Shown piece by piece: positions 16,701 to 25,938 of a stretch of 43,724 nt of DNA. The DNA is from Brevinematales bacterium (GTDB taxonomy: Bacteria > Spirochaetota > Brevinematia > Brevinematales > JAOACQ01): the NCBI GenBank assembly GCA_020052515.1, contig JAGVOW010000002.1, forward strand, positions 1 through 43,724, given 5' to 3'. The position numbers and the translations under genes are program-made. Below the pieces are notes generated by a model. That model worked only from the letters and a program-made list of their open reading frames with translations. It made no database searches and was not told the DNA's origin. Position 1 is the first letter of the stretch. Every line of letters starts with the position of its first letter.

Positions 16701-17786
16701 TTCGTCCTGTGTCCCGTCAAAATTGGGTGAAAAAGCGCTGAAATCCGGTACAGCCTTCAATTCCGGTTTCTGGTCATCGTAATAGCCAAAAGCCACGCTC
16801 AAATTGATAAAATGAGCCAGTTCACTCTTGCCGTTAAAAGTCTGGTTTTGAATTCCATAAGATAAATCTATATCGGTAGCGTTTTCAAGCTTTTCATTGC
16901 CGCTTTTGATCTGAAGGGTTTCCAGCTTAAAATTAGTATTGTCAAATTTGACCTTGGCGGAAATACCGACACCGGCGAACAAGGGGCCGATTCCGGTAAT
17001 TCCAAAACTATCTGAAGAAAGCGAATAGCCCAGGCGGATTTTCAGAAAATCAAAGAGGTTGTTCTCCATCCCGACATTGAGCGCCAGATTGATAGGGTTA
17101 AACGGAAGAAAAACGTCGCCCAGAAGCTTCAGCTTGTACCCGTCCAGTTTGACAGCGTAAAAAGAAACCCCGCCGCCGATGCCCAATCCCGGAAAAGAAT
17201 CATTCGTGCCCAGAGTAATGGTTTTGCCTATATTCTTCAGGACCAATCCAAAAGATGGATCTAAAAACCCAAGTCCCTTCGCGTCGGAAGATGAAATTTT
17301 AATGATCCCCATATCGAGCCCAAGCTGCCAGTCAGAATTGGTAAAAGCGTTTGCGCTATTGATTTTAATGCCGGCGCCCCAGAAAAGGTCTTCCGTAATG
17401 GGTTTAGCAATGGAAATCCCGGCGCCCAGAAGGCTCTTTAATCCGTTTGAATCGGCCGAGGAAAGAAAAATCCCGTTTATGGAAAATACCCCGAAGTCGG
17501 AAGGATACGCAAAAGCGGGCATCAGAAGAAAGCTGTCACTCCCCAGCCCTCCCAGAGAGAGGCTCGCCGCCATTCGCTTTGCGTTGCCCAGGCTGGCCGG
17601 GTTAAATGAAGTGCCATCTATACTGCCCATTTCTGAAATGCCGGTATAACCCAATGAAAATTCTTTCACACCGCTGCCCGCATAGATATACTGCGAAGCC
17701 GGCAGTTGATTGGCCGCAAAGCCAACCACAACGGCAAATATTCCAATCACACCTAAAAACAATTTTAAAAAAGATTTCACAAACAT
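13716..17786 (-). CDS. Giant outer-membrane protein: barrel-like N-terminus, eight FlgD-like repeats, OmpA domain
   Basis: A 1356-residue exported protein. Residues 1-26 form a signal peptide; about 27-340 is a glycine-rich beta region with SFNPASLGNAKRM, like PorV/UPF0164 outer-membrane barrels of spirochaetes and Bacteroidetes. Eight FlgD-type Ig-like repeats follow, each with FSPNGDG...(K)DE at its start, a W(D/N)GKD turn (Trp428, 535, 642, 747, 852, 958, 1064, 1176) and LPDGxYxY near the end; spacing is 105-112 residues. Residues about 1228-1356 are an OmpA peptidoglycan-binding domain with HTD (Asp1282) and SERRA (Arg1299). It would anchor an outer-membrane protein to the wall and carry an extended stalk. 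GGGGAGGG directly abuts the ATG, so the GTG two codons in (17780) is an equally good start. Confidence 0.88.
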   Translation of the reverse strand: MFVKSFLKLFLGVIGIFAVVVGFAANQLPASQYIYAGSGVKEFSLGYTGISEMGSIDGTSFNPASLGNAKRMAASLSLGGLGSDSFLLMPAFAYPSDFGVFSINGIFLSSADSNGLKSLLGAGISIAKPITEDLFWGAGIKINSANAFTNSDWQLGLDMGIIKISSSDAKGLGFLDPSFGLVLKNIGKTITLGTNDSFPGLGIGGGVSFYAVKLDGYKLKLLGDVFLPFNPINLALNVGMENNLFDFLKIRLGYSLSSDSFGITGIGPLFAGVGISAKVKFDNTNFKLETLQIKSGNEKLENATDIDLSYGIQNQTFNGKSELAHFINLSVAFGYYDDQKPELKAVPDFSAFSPNFDGTQDEIKLSLRVKDNKLVDGWKVKVLDSNKRIVKTYKSMDKLQIKSLTVQKAIGQIFSRKEQVEIPAELSWNGQDENGVRLPDGEYSYILTAWDDNKNTNETEAGRIIIDTVLPKVEAVPQTLIFSPNGDGVKDEMAFSVKSADIGSGDKIEALVRDVQSNVVRAYSYEGKAPEKIAWDGKDNNGKAVPEGVYSFSIAASDAAGNKTESLIGNIHLVIAYQKAELEANLGGISPNSDGVKDSALFKMKVSDAKGLEKWSLRIMDPAGNIVKELTGAQALPGELAWDGKDKNNKLLPDGNYNYELELFFDSGNHPKTDKKTIRVRTTPPIIAVKSDFLAFSPNGKQSTLTFTQSAQGDDSDILETKIMDNSGNIVYYNKSSRKDFSANFVWNGLDKDLKPLPEGNYVYIIEGSDDLGNKSRKEVKDILLKTGLDKTAVQSDVLAISPENKEANLKAVFTPTATSKEGVVSFIFEIDQNNRVVKSVKSDKWIDRIVWDGKDDVGTPLPDGNYNYTLKVKYNYGDEPLSAKKTIQIKRNAPKLEVKADNPIFSPNGDGNKETITFSQKSENDKADSTEALISDASGKPVRIYRCTGAVPKELTWDGTDEKGNSAAEGNYSYQITSTDIAKNKIVRKIDFKLVRSFEKLAMNGDTKSFSVNGDASPHKITFSASLSQTTDLQLSVLDILDASGKIVKQFSKEKGIDRAIFWDGKSENGDFTGDGIYSAEMHCEFASGNIAFAVISNIVFDKTPPEVKWTVSPDLFTPDGDGEDDILFMNLAIADFSGVKDWEAAVYKKMENGESGGVFKKFTGQGPVKQLIQWDGTGDDKEDMVEAVQDYTAQLSVNDTLGNKTSLSKDISVGVLVEKTPEGLRIRVSSIRFATDRADITAEGKKNLDKVIFIIRKILSDRQKYGITDKYRIEVSGHTDDVPGPTADYNQKLSERRAKSVYNYLVENDIEQKILTSLGYGESRPYKMITAGMSREKKNDYRSRNRRVEFFIRK

Positions 17787-17813
17787 CCCTCCCCACTATA
17801 CTAAAACTAACTA

Positions 17814-17842
17814 ATCTTAATTTCTTGCCCAAAAAAAGTCAA
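17814..17842 (-). promoter_or_regulatory. Promoter candidate of the OmpA-domain gene
   Basis: On the minus strand TTGACT (17837-17842), 17-bp spacer and TAAGAT (17814-17819). Transcription would start near 17807, giving a 20-nt leader with the Shine-Dalgarno. It diverges from the kdpA promoter candidate. Confidence 0.55.
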
Positions 17843-17860
17843 AGGATAGGCTATTAACAT

Positions 17861-17895
17861 AAATTTTCCTTTTTAAAGGGGGCCGGGGGGGATTT
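17861..17895. repeat. C-run/G-run palindromic intergenic repeat, partly decayed copy
   Basis: On the minus strand AAATCCCCCCC, GGCCCCCTTTAAAAAGG, AAAATTT: the outer AAAT/ATTT and inner CCCCCTTT/AAAAAGG are still recognisable, but the right-hand G-run is lost. It lies in the 301-bp gap between the divergent OmpA-domain and kdpA genes. The rest of this gap holds the two promoters and an AT-rich leader; I saw no kdpF gene. Confidence 0.55.
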
Positions 17896-17922
17896 ATGGG
17901 CTATTCCCATATAAAAAAATAT

Positions 17923-17951
17923 TTGATTTTTTTTAACTTAATTATTATCAT
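17923..17951 (+). promoter_or_regulatory. Tentative kdpA promoter
   Basis: TTGATT (17923-17928), 17-bp spacer, TATCAT (17946-17951), leaving a leader of about 130 nt. kdp operons are usually induced by the KdpDE two-component system at low K+; a KdpE site was not identified. Confidence 0.35.
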
Positions 17952-18087
17952 TTGTTTTATAGAATACCAGACCGATTGAAAACGCCTTTTGCTGCCGCTT
18001 GATGTTTCTGCATAGGGACTAATAAAGCTTTTTGCAAAAATATCATAAAATAACGCACCCAAGAGGATAAAAGGAGGGTTTTCAAAT

Positions 18088-19791
18088 ATGGTCGGTAATC
18101 TGGTGTTTGTCATTGTTTTCTTTTCGGTTCTGATTATTCTCGCTTTATTTTTAGGCCGTTATATGGGCAGGGTTTTTAGCGGCGAAAATTTATTCTTTTC
18201 TCCGGTTTTAATGCCTCTGGAAAAGCTCATATACCGTATTTGCGCTATTGACCCAACGGAAGAAATGAACTGGAAAAAGTACGCATTTTCTCTTATTCTT
18301 TTCAATATTTTTGGAATGTTGCTGTTGTTTATTCTACAGTTGATCCAGGGTTTCCTTCCGTTTAATCCGCAAAATTTTGGCGCGGTCAGATGGGACACAG
18401 CGCTTAATACAGCCATATCTTTTATGACCAACACCAACTGGCAGTCTTATTCCGGGGAATCCACAATGAGCTATCTGATCCAGATGGCAGGCCTTACCGT
18501 ACAGAATTTTGTATCAGCGGCTACAGGTTTTAGTGCCGCGCTGGCGCTATTTCGTGGTTTTACTCAGAAAAATTCCAACACCATCGGTAATTTTTGGGTA
18601 GATTTGACTCGTTCTATCCTTTATGTTCTTATTCCGCTTTCAATTGTACTATCATTGGTATTAGTTTCCCAGGGTGTTGTACAAACGTTCGGCAGTTATG
18701 TTCATGCAAAAACATTGCAGGGAAAAGAGCAGATCATTGCTATCGGTCCAACCGCTTCCCAGGAAGCGATCAAAGAATTGGGAAATAACGGCGGTGGTTT
18801 TTTTAACGCAAATTCCGCACATCCTTTCGAAAACCCAAATTTTTTGACAAATTTTCTTGAGATGCTGGGACTGCTTCTTCTTCCATTCTCATTTCCATTT
18901 CTATTCGGCTATTTGCTCAAGAGCAAAAGAAAGGGAATCGTGATATTTATGGCTATGTTTATTCTACTGGCAGCAGGCATTATCATAGCTGCCTATTTTG
19001 AATTCAAGAGCAACCCCAATCTGGTGAAATTGGGCATTATAAATGGCATAAATATGGAAGGAAAGGAAACACGGTTTGGGGTTTTCACTTCTGTTTTATT
19101 TAGCATTGCTACAACAGTCACTTCCACCGGCGCTGTAAATTCGATGCATGAAAGTATGCTGCCGATGACCGGCCTGATTCAGATGTTTAATATGGGAATT
19201 GGTGAAATTATTTTCGGCGGCGTGGGGGTGGGCATCATCAGTATGCTGTTTTATGCTTTTATGACGATGTATCTTGCGGGCCTCATGATCGGACGAACTC
19301 CTGAGATCTACAATAAAAAGCTGGAACCTTACGAAATGGTCATGACGCTCATCGGGATGCTTGTACCGCCGATCGGCGTATTAATATTCTCATCCGCCGC
19401 CTGTGTGCTTCCGGCAGGACTGTCCAGCCTGAATAATTCTGGTCCGCGCGGTTTATCAGAAATTCTCTACAATTTTGCTTCTCCCTTTGGGAATAACGGC
19501 TCCGCGTTCGCCGGAATGAACGCAAACACGGTTTTCTACAATTTGGCTGCCGGGATCGCTATGCTGGTGGGCCGCTTCGCGACGATCATTCCCGCGCTGG
19601 CTATTGCCGGATCTCTGGCACAGAAGAAAATCGTTGCGGATACTCCGGCGACATTCCAGGCGACTACGCCGCTTTTTGTAGTAATGCTGGTATTTATTAT
19701 CATTGTCTTTGGCGGTCTGACCTTCTTTATGCCGCTTGTGCTTGGGCCTGTATTAGACCATCTTTTTATGAACGCTGGAAAATTATTTTAG
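18088..19791 (+). CDS. kdpA: KdpA, K+-translocating subunit of the Kdp ATPase
   Basis: KdpA is the channel-like subunit that selects K+ for the KdpFABC pump. The 567-residue length is normal. Pore-loop motifs are intact: TNTNWQSYSGE (residues 114-124), NNGGGFFNANSAHPFENP with the filter Gly235-237, the TSTGAVNSMHES loop and NNGSAFAGMNAN. Ten transmembrane helices are expected. GGAGGG at 18073-18078 lies 9 bp before the ATG. It overlaps nothing and leads into kdpB after a 9-bp gap. No kdpF was found upstream. The operon is incomplete in this window because the sequence folds back after kdpB. Confidence 0.97.
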   Translation: MVGNLVFVIVFFSVLIILALFLGRYMGRVFSGENLFFSPVLMPLEKLIYRICAIDPTEEMNWKKYAFSLILFNIFGMLLLFILQLIQGFLPFNPQNFGAVRWDTALNTAISFMTNTNWQSYSGESTMSYLIQMAGLTVQNFVSAATGFSAALALFRGFTQKNSNTIGNFWVDLTRSILYVLIPLSIVLSLVLVSQGVVQTFGSYVHAKTLQGKEQIIAIGPTASQEAIKELGNNGGGFFNANSAHPFENPNFLTNFLEMLGLLLLPFSFPFLFGYLLKSKRKGIVIFMAMFILLAAGIIIAAYFEFKSNPNLVKLGIINGINMEGKETRFGVFTSVLFSIATTVTSTGAVNSMHESMLPMTGLIQMFNMGIGEIIFGGVGVGIISMLFYAFMTMYLAGLMIGRTPEIYNKKLEPYEMVMTLIGMLVPPIGVLIFSSAACVLPAGLSSLNNSGPRGLSEILYNFASPFGNNGSAFAGMNANTVFYNLAAGIAMLVGRFATIIPALAIAGSLAQKKIVADTPATFQATTPLFVVMLVFIIIVFGGLTFFMPLVLGPVLDHLFMNAGKLF

Positions 19792-19800
19792 GGGAAAAAT

Positions 19801-21852
19801 ATGGCTGCAGTTAAGACAAATAAATTGGATTGGAAGTCAATACTTCCTGAAGCATTGAAAGAATCTTTTGAGAAATTAAACCCGGTTTTGCTCTCCCGGA
19901 ACCCGGTCATGCTGGTCGTTGAAATCGGATCTATTATTACAACTATAATTACCATCAACGATATTTTGAACAAACAGCCCTTCAGCTTTAATTTGAATAT
20001 TTCCATCTGGCTCTGGTTCACAGTCCTCTTTTCAAATTTCGCTGAGTCGATCGCCGAAAGCCGGGGAAAGGCGCAGACCGAGGCTTTAAAAAGTACCCGC
20101 AGTACTTCTATGGCGAAAAAGATTTCGGACAAAGCCACTGCCGCAAAGCCCGGGGAGATTTTGGAAATTCCCGCGCTCAATTTGCGGAAAGGCGATTTTG
20201 TACTGATCCGTAAGGGCGAATTGATCCCGGGTGACGGCGAGATTGCGGAAGGAACAGCGCTGGTAGATGAATCGGCCATTACCGGAGAATCCGCTCCTGT
20301 GATACGCGAATCAGGCGGAGACCGAAGCGGTGTGACCGGAGGAACGAAGATCATAGAGGGAACAATAAAGGTTAGAATTACCAATGACCCCGGCGAAAGC
20401 TTTCTGGACACGATGATTTCGATGGTGGAATCCGCTAAAAGGCAGAAAACACCGAATGAAATTGCTCTGGAAATCCTGTTGATCGGATTAACAATATTAT
20501 TTATTGTCGTTGTTGTTACCCTCATTCTTTACAACAGATATTCCGGCGTGATAGTCACAGTACCGATTCTAGTCTCCCTTCTGGTCTGCCTGATGCCCAC
20601 AACTATTGGCGCACTGCTTCCCGCGATCGGGATCGCCGGTATGGACCGGCTGATAGAAAAGAATGTGATTGCCCTTTCCGGCCGAGCTGTGGAAGCATCC
20701 GGAGATGTGAGCATGGTCCTTCTGGATAAGACCGGTACCATTACGCTTGGGAATAGAATGGCCAGGAAATTCATTCCGGCGGAAGGCGTTACTCAACAAA
20801 ACCTGGCTGAAAAGGCCTTGTATGCTTCTCTGGCTGATGAAACACCCGAGGGCAGGAGCATACTGACTCTGGCGAAGGAAACTCTGCAGATACGCGGCCG
20901 GGATATAAAGACGCCGCAAAACGCGAGGTTTATTCCTTTTACACCGGAAAGCAGGATGAGCGGAGTGGATATTGGTGAAAACAGAATCCGCAAAGGCTCT
21001 TATGAAGCGATGGAATCCTATATTGTGTCCCAGGGCGGAAGTATTGATAATTCAGTGAAAATGAGTGTTAAGGATATATCGGCAAAAGGCGGAACACCAC
21101 TTGTGGTTGCCGAAAACGAAAAGGTTCTGGGAGTAATCCGGCTGACCGATATTTTGAAAGTGGGAATAAAAGAACGATTGGCGCATCTCCGCAAAATAGG
21201 AATCAAGTCTATTATGATCACCGGAGACAATCAGCTGACGGCCGCCACGATAGCCGCAGAAGCCGGGATTGATGACTTTATTGCCCAGGCACGGCCGGAG
21301 ACCAAGCTGGAAATGATCCGGAAGTATCAGGCGGAGGGTTTCCTGGTGGCAATGATCGGCGATGGAACCAATGACGCTCCTGCTCTGGCGCAAGCGGATG
21401 TAGCGGTTGCCATGAATGCCGGAACGCAGGTAGCGAGGGAAGCCGCAAATATGATCGATCTGGACTCAAACCCCACGAAGCTTCTGGATATAGTTGAAAT
21501 AGGCAAAGAGATTTTGATCACAAGAGGAGCGCTGACCACATTCAGTATCGCCAACGATGTAGCGAAGTATTTCGCGATTGTTCCGGCAATGTTTGTCTCA
21601 GTTTTCCCGATGCTGGGTATTCTGAATATTATGCGTCTTAGCAGCCCTGAATCAGCAGTACTTTCCGCGGTCATATTCAACGCGATTATCATTCCAATAC
21701 TGATACCGCTTGCACTGCGGGGTGTAAAGTATAAAACTCAATCAGCAGTTTCATTGTTGTGGAGAAATCTTGTAATATATGGCTTCGGTGGATTAGTTCT
21801 GCCGTTTCCAGGAATCAAGATCATTGATATGATGATTGGTTTGTTCCTGTAG
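19801..21852 (+). CDS. kdpB: KdpB, ATPase subunit of the Kdp K+ pump
   Basis: KdpB is the P-type ATPase subunit that powers K+ uptake. At 683 residues it matches E. coli (682). Motifs: actuator loop TGES (161-164), phosphorylation site DKTGT with Asp309, [14 protein letters not shown] hinge, and membrane segment [18 protein letters not shown]. The C-terminus ([17 protein letters not shown] and MMIGLFL) aligns in length with known KdpB, so the gene is complete. Its TAG stop at 21850-21852 touches the GC-rich hairpin at the fold point; kdpC, which should follow within a few bases, is replaced by the mirror image of kdpB itself. Confidence 0.97.
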   Translation: MAAVKTNKLDWKSILPEALKESFEKLNPVLLSRNPVMLVVEIGSIITTIITINDILNKQPFSFNLNISIWLWFTVLFSNFAESIAESRGKAQTEALKSTRSTSMAKKISDKATAAKPGEILEIPALNLRKGDFVLIRKGELIPGDGEIAEGTALVDESAITGESAPVIRESGGDRSGVTGGTKIIEGTIKVRITNDPGESFLDTMISMVESAKRQKTPNEIALEILLIGLTILFIVVVVTLILYNRYSGVIVTVPILVSLLVCLMPTTIGALLPAIGIAGMDRLIEKNVIALSGRAVEASGDVSMVLLDKTGTITLGNRMARKFIPAEGVTQQNLAEKALYASLADETPEGRSILTLAKETLQIRGRDIKTPQNARFIPFTPESRMSGVDIGENRIRKGSYEAMESYIVSQGGSIDNSVKMSVKDISAKGGTPLVVAENEKVLGVIRLTDILKVGIKERLAHLRKIGIKSIMITGDNQLTAATIAAEAGIDDFIAQARPETKLEMIRKYQAEGFLVAMIGDGTNDAPALAQADVAVAMNAGTQVAREAANMIDLDSNPTKLLDIVEIGKEILITRGALTTFSIANDVAKYFAIVPAMFVSVFPMLGILNIMRLSSPESAVLSAVIFNAIIIPILIPLALRGVKYKTQSAVSLLWRNLVIYGFGGLVLPFPGIKIIDMMIGLFL

Positions 21853-21873
21853 AGGCGCACGGCCGTGCGCCTC
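21852..21873. repeat. GC-rich palindrome at the fold axis
   Basis: GAGGCGCACGG followed directly by its complement; the axis of the whole window lies in its middle. Short palindromes of the form GTAGGGGCGCACGG plus complement are, from memory, common intergenic repeats in uncultured bacteria, so this core is probably a natural hairpin that made the assembly or polymerase turn back. The neighbouring CTGTA/TACAG may be native too, but cannot be told apart from the fold-back itself. Confidence 0.75.
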
Positions 21874-23924
21874 TACAGGAACAAACCAATCATCATATCA
21901 ATGATCTTGATTCCTGGAAACGGCAGAACTAATCCACCGAAGCCATATATTACAAGATTTCTCCACAACAATGAAACTGCTGATTGAGTTTTATACTTTA
22001 CACCCCGCAGTGCAAGCGGTATCAGTATTGGAATGATAATCGCGTTGAATATGACCGCGGAAAGTACTGCTGATTCAGGGCTGCTAAGACGCATAATATT
22101 CAGAATACCCAGCATCGGGAAAACTGAGACAAACATTGCCGGAACAATCGCGAAATACTTCGCTACATCGTTGGCGATACTGAATGTGGTCAGCGCTCCT
22201 CTTGTGATCAAAATCTCTTTGCCTATTTCAACTATATCCAGAAGCTTCGTGGGGTTTGAGTCCAGATCGATCATATTTGCGGCTTCCCTCGCTACCTGCG
22301 TTCCGGCATTCATGGCAACCGCTACATCCGCTTGCGCCAGAGCAGGAGCGTCATTGGTTCCATCGCCGATCATTGCCACCAGGAAACCCTCCGCCTGATA
22401 CTTCCGGATCATTTCCAGCTTGGTCTCCGGCCGTGCCTGGGCAATAAAGTCATCAATCCCGGCTTCTGCGGCTATCGTGGCGGCCGTCAGCTGATTGTCT
22501 CCGGTGATCATAATAGACTTGATTCCTATTTTGCGGAGATGCGCCAATCGTTCTTTTATTCCCACTTTCAAAATATCGGTCAGCCGGATTACTCCCAGAA
22601 CCTTTTCGTTTTCGGCAACCACAAGTGGTGTTCCGCCTTTTGCCGATATATCCTTAACACTCATTTTCACTGAATTATCAATACTTCCGCCCTGGGACAC
22701 AATATAGGATTCCATCGCTTCATAAGAGCCTTTGCGGATTCTGTTTTCACCAATATCCACTCCGCTCATCCTGCTTTCCGGTGTAAAAGGAATAAACCTC
22801 GCGTTTTGCGGCGTCTTTATATCCCGGCCGCGTATCTGCAGAGTTTCCTTCGCCAGAGTCAGTATGCTCCTGCCCTCGGGTGTTTCATCAGCCAGAGAAG
22901 CATACAAGGCCTTTTCAGCCAGGTTTTGTTGAGTAACGCCTTCCGCCGGAATGAATTTCCTGGCCATTCTATTCCCAAGCGTAATGGTACCGGTCTTATC
23001 CAGAAGGACCATGCTCACATCTCCGGATGCTTCCACAGCTCGGCCGGAAAGGGCAATCACATTCTTTTCTATCAGCCGGTCCATACCGGCGATCCCGATC
23101 GCGGGAAGCAGTGCGCCAATAGTTGTGGGCATCAGGCAGACCAGAAGGGAGACTAGAATCGGTACTGTGACTATCACGCCGGAATATCTGTTGTAAAGAA
23201 TGAGGGTAACAACAACGACAATAAATAATATTGTTAATCCGATCAACAGGATTTCCAGAGCAATTTCATTCGGTGTTTTCTGCCTTTTAGCGGATTCCAC
23301 CATCGAAATCATCGTGTCCAGAAAGCTTTCGCCGGGGTCATTGGTAATTCTAACCTTTATTGTTCCCTCTATGATCTTCGTTCCTCCGGTCACACCGCTT
23401 CGGTCTCCGCCTGATTCGCGTATCACAGGAGCGGATTCTCCGGTAATGGCCGATTCATCTACCAGCGCTGTTCCTTCCGCAATCTCGCCGTCACCCGGGA
23501 TCAATTCGCCCTTACGGATCAGTACAAAATCGCCTTTCCGCAAATTGAGCGCGGGAATTTCCAAAATCTCCCCGGGCTTTGCGGCAGTGGCTTTGTCCGA
23601 AATCTTTTTCGCCATAGAAGTACTGCGGGTACTTTTTAAAGCCTCGGTCTGCGCCTTTCCCCGGCTTTCGGCGATCGACTCAGCGAAATTTGAAAAGAGG
23701 ACTGTGAACCAGAGCCAGATGGAAATATTCAAATTAAAGCTGAAGGGCTGTTTGTTCAAAATATCGTTGATGGTAATTATAGTTGTAATAATAGATCCGA
23801 TTTCAACGACCAGCATGACCGGGTTCCGGGAGAGCAAAACCGGGTTTAATTTCTCAAAAGATTCTTTCAATGCTTCAGGAAGTATTGACTTCCAATCCAA
23901 TTTATTTGTCTTAACTGCAGCCAT
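21873..23924 (-). CDS. kdpB: KdpB, mirror copy
   Basis: Reverse-complement copy of 19801-21852: the P-type ATPase subunit of the K+ pump, identical in all 683 residues. The two kdpB genes meet tail to tail across 20 bp of hairpin, with no kdpC on either side, which is the clearest sign that this arm is not independent sequence. Confidence 0.95.
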   Translation of the reverse strand: MAAVKTNKLDWKSILPEALKESFEKLNPVLLSRNPVMLVVEIGSIITTIITINDILNKQPFSFNLNISIWLWFTVLFSNFAESIAESRGKAQTEALKSTRSTSMAKKISDKATAAKPGEILEIPALNLRKGDFVLIRKGELIPGDGEIAEGTALVDESAITGESAPVIRESGGDRSGVTGGTKIIEGTIKVRITNDPGESFLDTMISMVESAKRQKTPNEIALEILLIGLTILFIVVVVTLILYNRYSGVIVTVPILVSLLVCLMPTTIGALLPAIGIAGMDRLIEKNVIALSGRAVEASGDVSMVLLDKTGTITLGNRMARKFIPAEGVTQQNLAEKALYASLADETPEGRSILTLAKETLQIRGRDIKTPQNARFIPFTPESRMSGVDIGENRIRKGSYEAMESYIVSQGGSIDNSVKMSVKDISAKGGTPLVVAENEKVLGVIRLTDILKVGIKERLAHLRKIGIKSIMITGDNQLTAATIAAEAGIDDFIAQARPETKLEMIRKYQAEGFLVAMIGDGTNDAPALAQADVAVAMNAGTQVAREAANMIDLDSNPTKLLDIVEIGKEILITRGALTTFSIANDVAKYFAIVPAMFVSVFPMLGILNIMRLSSPESAVLSAVIFNAIIIPILIPLALRGVKYKTQSAVSLLWRNLVIYGFGGLVLPFPGIKIIDMMIGLFL

Positions 23925-23933
23925 ATTTTTCCC

Positions 23934-25637
23934 CTAAAATAATTTTCCAGCGTTCATAAAAAGATGGTCTAATACAGGCCCAAGCACAAGCGGCATAAAG
24001 AAGGTCAGACCGCCAAAGACAATGATAATAAATACCAGCATTACTACAAAAAGCGGCGTAGTCGCCTGGAATGTCGCCGGAGTATCCGCAACGATTTTCT
24101 TCTGTGCCAGAGATCCGGCAATAGCCAGCGCGGGAATGATCGTCGCGAAGCGGCCCACCAGCATAGCGATCCCGGCAGCCAAATTGTAGAAAACCGTGTT
24201 TGCGTTCATTCCGGCGAACGCGGAGCCGTTATTCCCAAAGGGAGAAGCAAAATTGTAGAGAATTTCTGATAAACCGCGCGGACCAGAATTATTCAGGCTG
24301 GACAGTCCTGCCGGAAGCACACAGGCGGCGGATGAGAATATTAATACGCCGATCGGCGGTACAAGCATCCCGATGAGCGTCATGACCATTTCGTAAGGTT
24401 CCAGCTTTTTATTGTAGATCTCAGGAGTTCGTCCGATCATGAGGCCCGCAAGATACATCGTCATAAAAGCATAAAACAGCATACTGATGATGCCCACCCC
24501 CACGCCGCCGAAAATAATTTCACCAATTCCCATATTAAACATCTGAATCAGGCCGGTCATCGGCAGCATACTTTCATGCATCGAATTTACAGCGCCGGTG
24601 GAAGTGACTGTTGTAGCAATGCTAAATAAAACAGAAGTGAAAACCCCAAACCGTGTTTCCTTTCCTTCCATATTTATGCCATTTATAATGCCCAATTTCA
24701 CCAGATTGGGGTTGCTCTTGAATTCAAAATAGGCAGCTATGATAATGCCTGCTGCCAGTAGAATAAACATAGCCATAAATATCACGATTCCCTTTCTTTT
24801 GCTCTTGAGCAAATAGCCGAATAGAAATGGAAATGAGAATGGAAGAAGAAGCAGTCCCAGCATCTCAAGAAAATTTGTCAAAAAATTTGGGTTTTCGAAA
24901 GGATGTGCGGAATTTGCGTTAAAAAAACCACCGCCGTTATTTCCCAATTCTTTGATCGCTTCCTGGGAAGCGGTTGGACCGATAGCAATGATCTGCTCTT
25001 TTCCCTGCAATGTTTTTGCATGAACATAACTGCCGAACGTTTGTACAACACCCTGGGAAACTAATACCAATGATAGTACAATTGAAAGCGGAATAAGAAC
25101 ATAAAGGATAGAACGAGTCAAATCTACCCAAAAATTACCGATGGTGTTGGAATTTTTCTGAGTAAAACCACGAAATAGCGCCAGCGCGGCACTAAAACCT
25201 GTAGCCGCTGATACAAAATTCTGTACGGTAAGGCCTGCCATCTGGATCAGATAGCTCATTGTGGATTCCCCGGAATAAGACTGCCAGTTGGTGTTGGTCA
25301 TAAAAGATATGGCTGTATTAAGCGCTGTGTCCCATCTGACCGCGCCAAAATTTTGCGGATTAAACGGAAGGAAACCCTGGATCAACTGTAGAATAAACAA
25401 CAGCAACATTCCAAAAATATTGAAAAGAATAAGAGAAAATGCGTACTTTTTCCAGTTCATTTCTTCCGTTGGGTCAATAGCGCAAATACGGTATATGAGC
25501 TTTTCCAGAGGCATTAAAACCGGAGAAAAGAATAAATTTTCGCCGCTAAAAACCCTGCCCATATAACGGCCTAAAAATAAAGCGAGAATAATCAGAACCG
25601 AAAAGAAAACAATGACAAACACCAGATTACCGACCAT
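23934..25637 (-). CDS. kdpA: KdpA, mirror copy
   Basis: Reverse-complement copy of 18088-19791, the K+-selecting subunit; identical in all 567 residues, including the filter motif NNGGGFFNANSAHP. Confidence 0.95.
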   Translation of the reverse strand: MVGNLVFVIVFFSVLIILALFLGRYMGRVFSGENLFFSPVLMPLEKLIYRICAIDPTEEMNWKKYAFSLILFNIFGMLLLFILQLIQGFLPFNPQNFGAVRWDTALNTAISFMTNTNWQSYSGESTMSYLIQMAGLTVQNFVSAATGFSAALALFRGFTQKNSNTIGNFWVDLTRSILYVLIPLSIVLSLVLVSQGVVQTFGSYVHAKTLQGKEQIIAIGPTASQEAIKELGNNGGGFFNANSAHPFENPNFLTNFLEMLGLLLLPFSFPFLFGYLLKSKRKGIVIFMAMFILLAAGIIIAAYFEFKSNPNLVKLGIINGINMEGKETRFGVFTSVLFSIATTVTSTGAVNSMHESMLPMTGLIQMFNMGIGEIIFGGVGVGIISMLFYAFMTMYLAGLMIGRTPEIYNKKLEPYEMVMTLIGMLVPPIGVLIFSSAACVLPAGLSSLNNSGPRGLSEILYNFASPFGNNGSAFAGMNANTVFYNLAAGIAMLVGRFATIIPALAIAGSLAQKKIVADTPATFQATTPLFVVMLVFIIIVFGGLTFFMPLVLGPVLDHLFMNAGKLF

Positions 25638-25773
25638 ATTTGAAAACCCTCCTTTTATCCTCTTGGGTGCGTTATTTTATGATATTTTTGCAAAAAGCTT
25701 TATTAGTCCCTATGCAGAAACATCAAGCGGCAGCAAAAGGCGTTTTCAATCGGTCTGGTATTCTATAAAACAA

Positions 25774-25802
25774 ATGATAATAATTAAGTTAAAAAAAATC
25801 AA
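25774..25802 (-). promoter_or_regulatory. Tentative kdpA promoter, mirror copy
   Basis: Mirror of 17923-17951: TTGATT, 17-bp spacer, TATCAT on the minus strand. Confidence 0.35.
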
Positions 25803-25829
25803 ATATTTTTTTATATGGGAATAGCCCAT

Positions 25830-25864
25830 AAATCCCCCCCGGCCCCCTTTAAAAAGGAAAATTT
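25830..25864. repeat. C-run/G-run repeat, decayed copy, mirror
   Basis: Mirror of 17861-17895; on this strand it reads AAATCCCCCCC then GGCCCCCTTTAAAAAGG. Confidence 0.55.
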
Positions 25865-25882
25865 ATGTTAATAGCCTATCCT

Positions 25883-25911
25883 TTGACTTTTTTTGGGCAA
25901 GAAATTAAGAT
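25883..25911 (+). promoter_or_regulatory. Promoter candidate of the OmpA-domain gene, mirror copy
   Basis: Mirror of 17814-17842: TTGACT (25883-25888), 17 bp, TAAGAT (25906-25911). Confidence 0.55.
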
Positions 25912-25938
25912 TAGTTAGTTTTAGTATAGTGGGGAGGG

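Noticed and set aside
17950-18087. c-di-AMP (ydaO-type) or other riboswitch in the kdpA leader
   Set aside because: Only short partial matches were found and no consistent conserved core or pairing; the leader is plain AT-rich sequence.
19788-20525. 245-codon frame antisense to kdpB
   Set aside because: Shadow of the kdpB coding frame, with no recognisable protein features.
21873-21890. Hairpin at the axis as a kdp operon terminator
   Set aside because: It has no U-tract, and the sequence after it is just mirrored kdpB, so downstream context is unknown.
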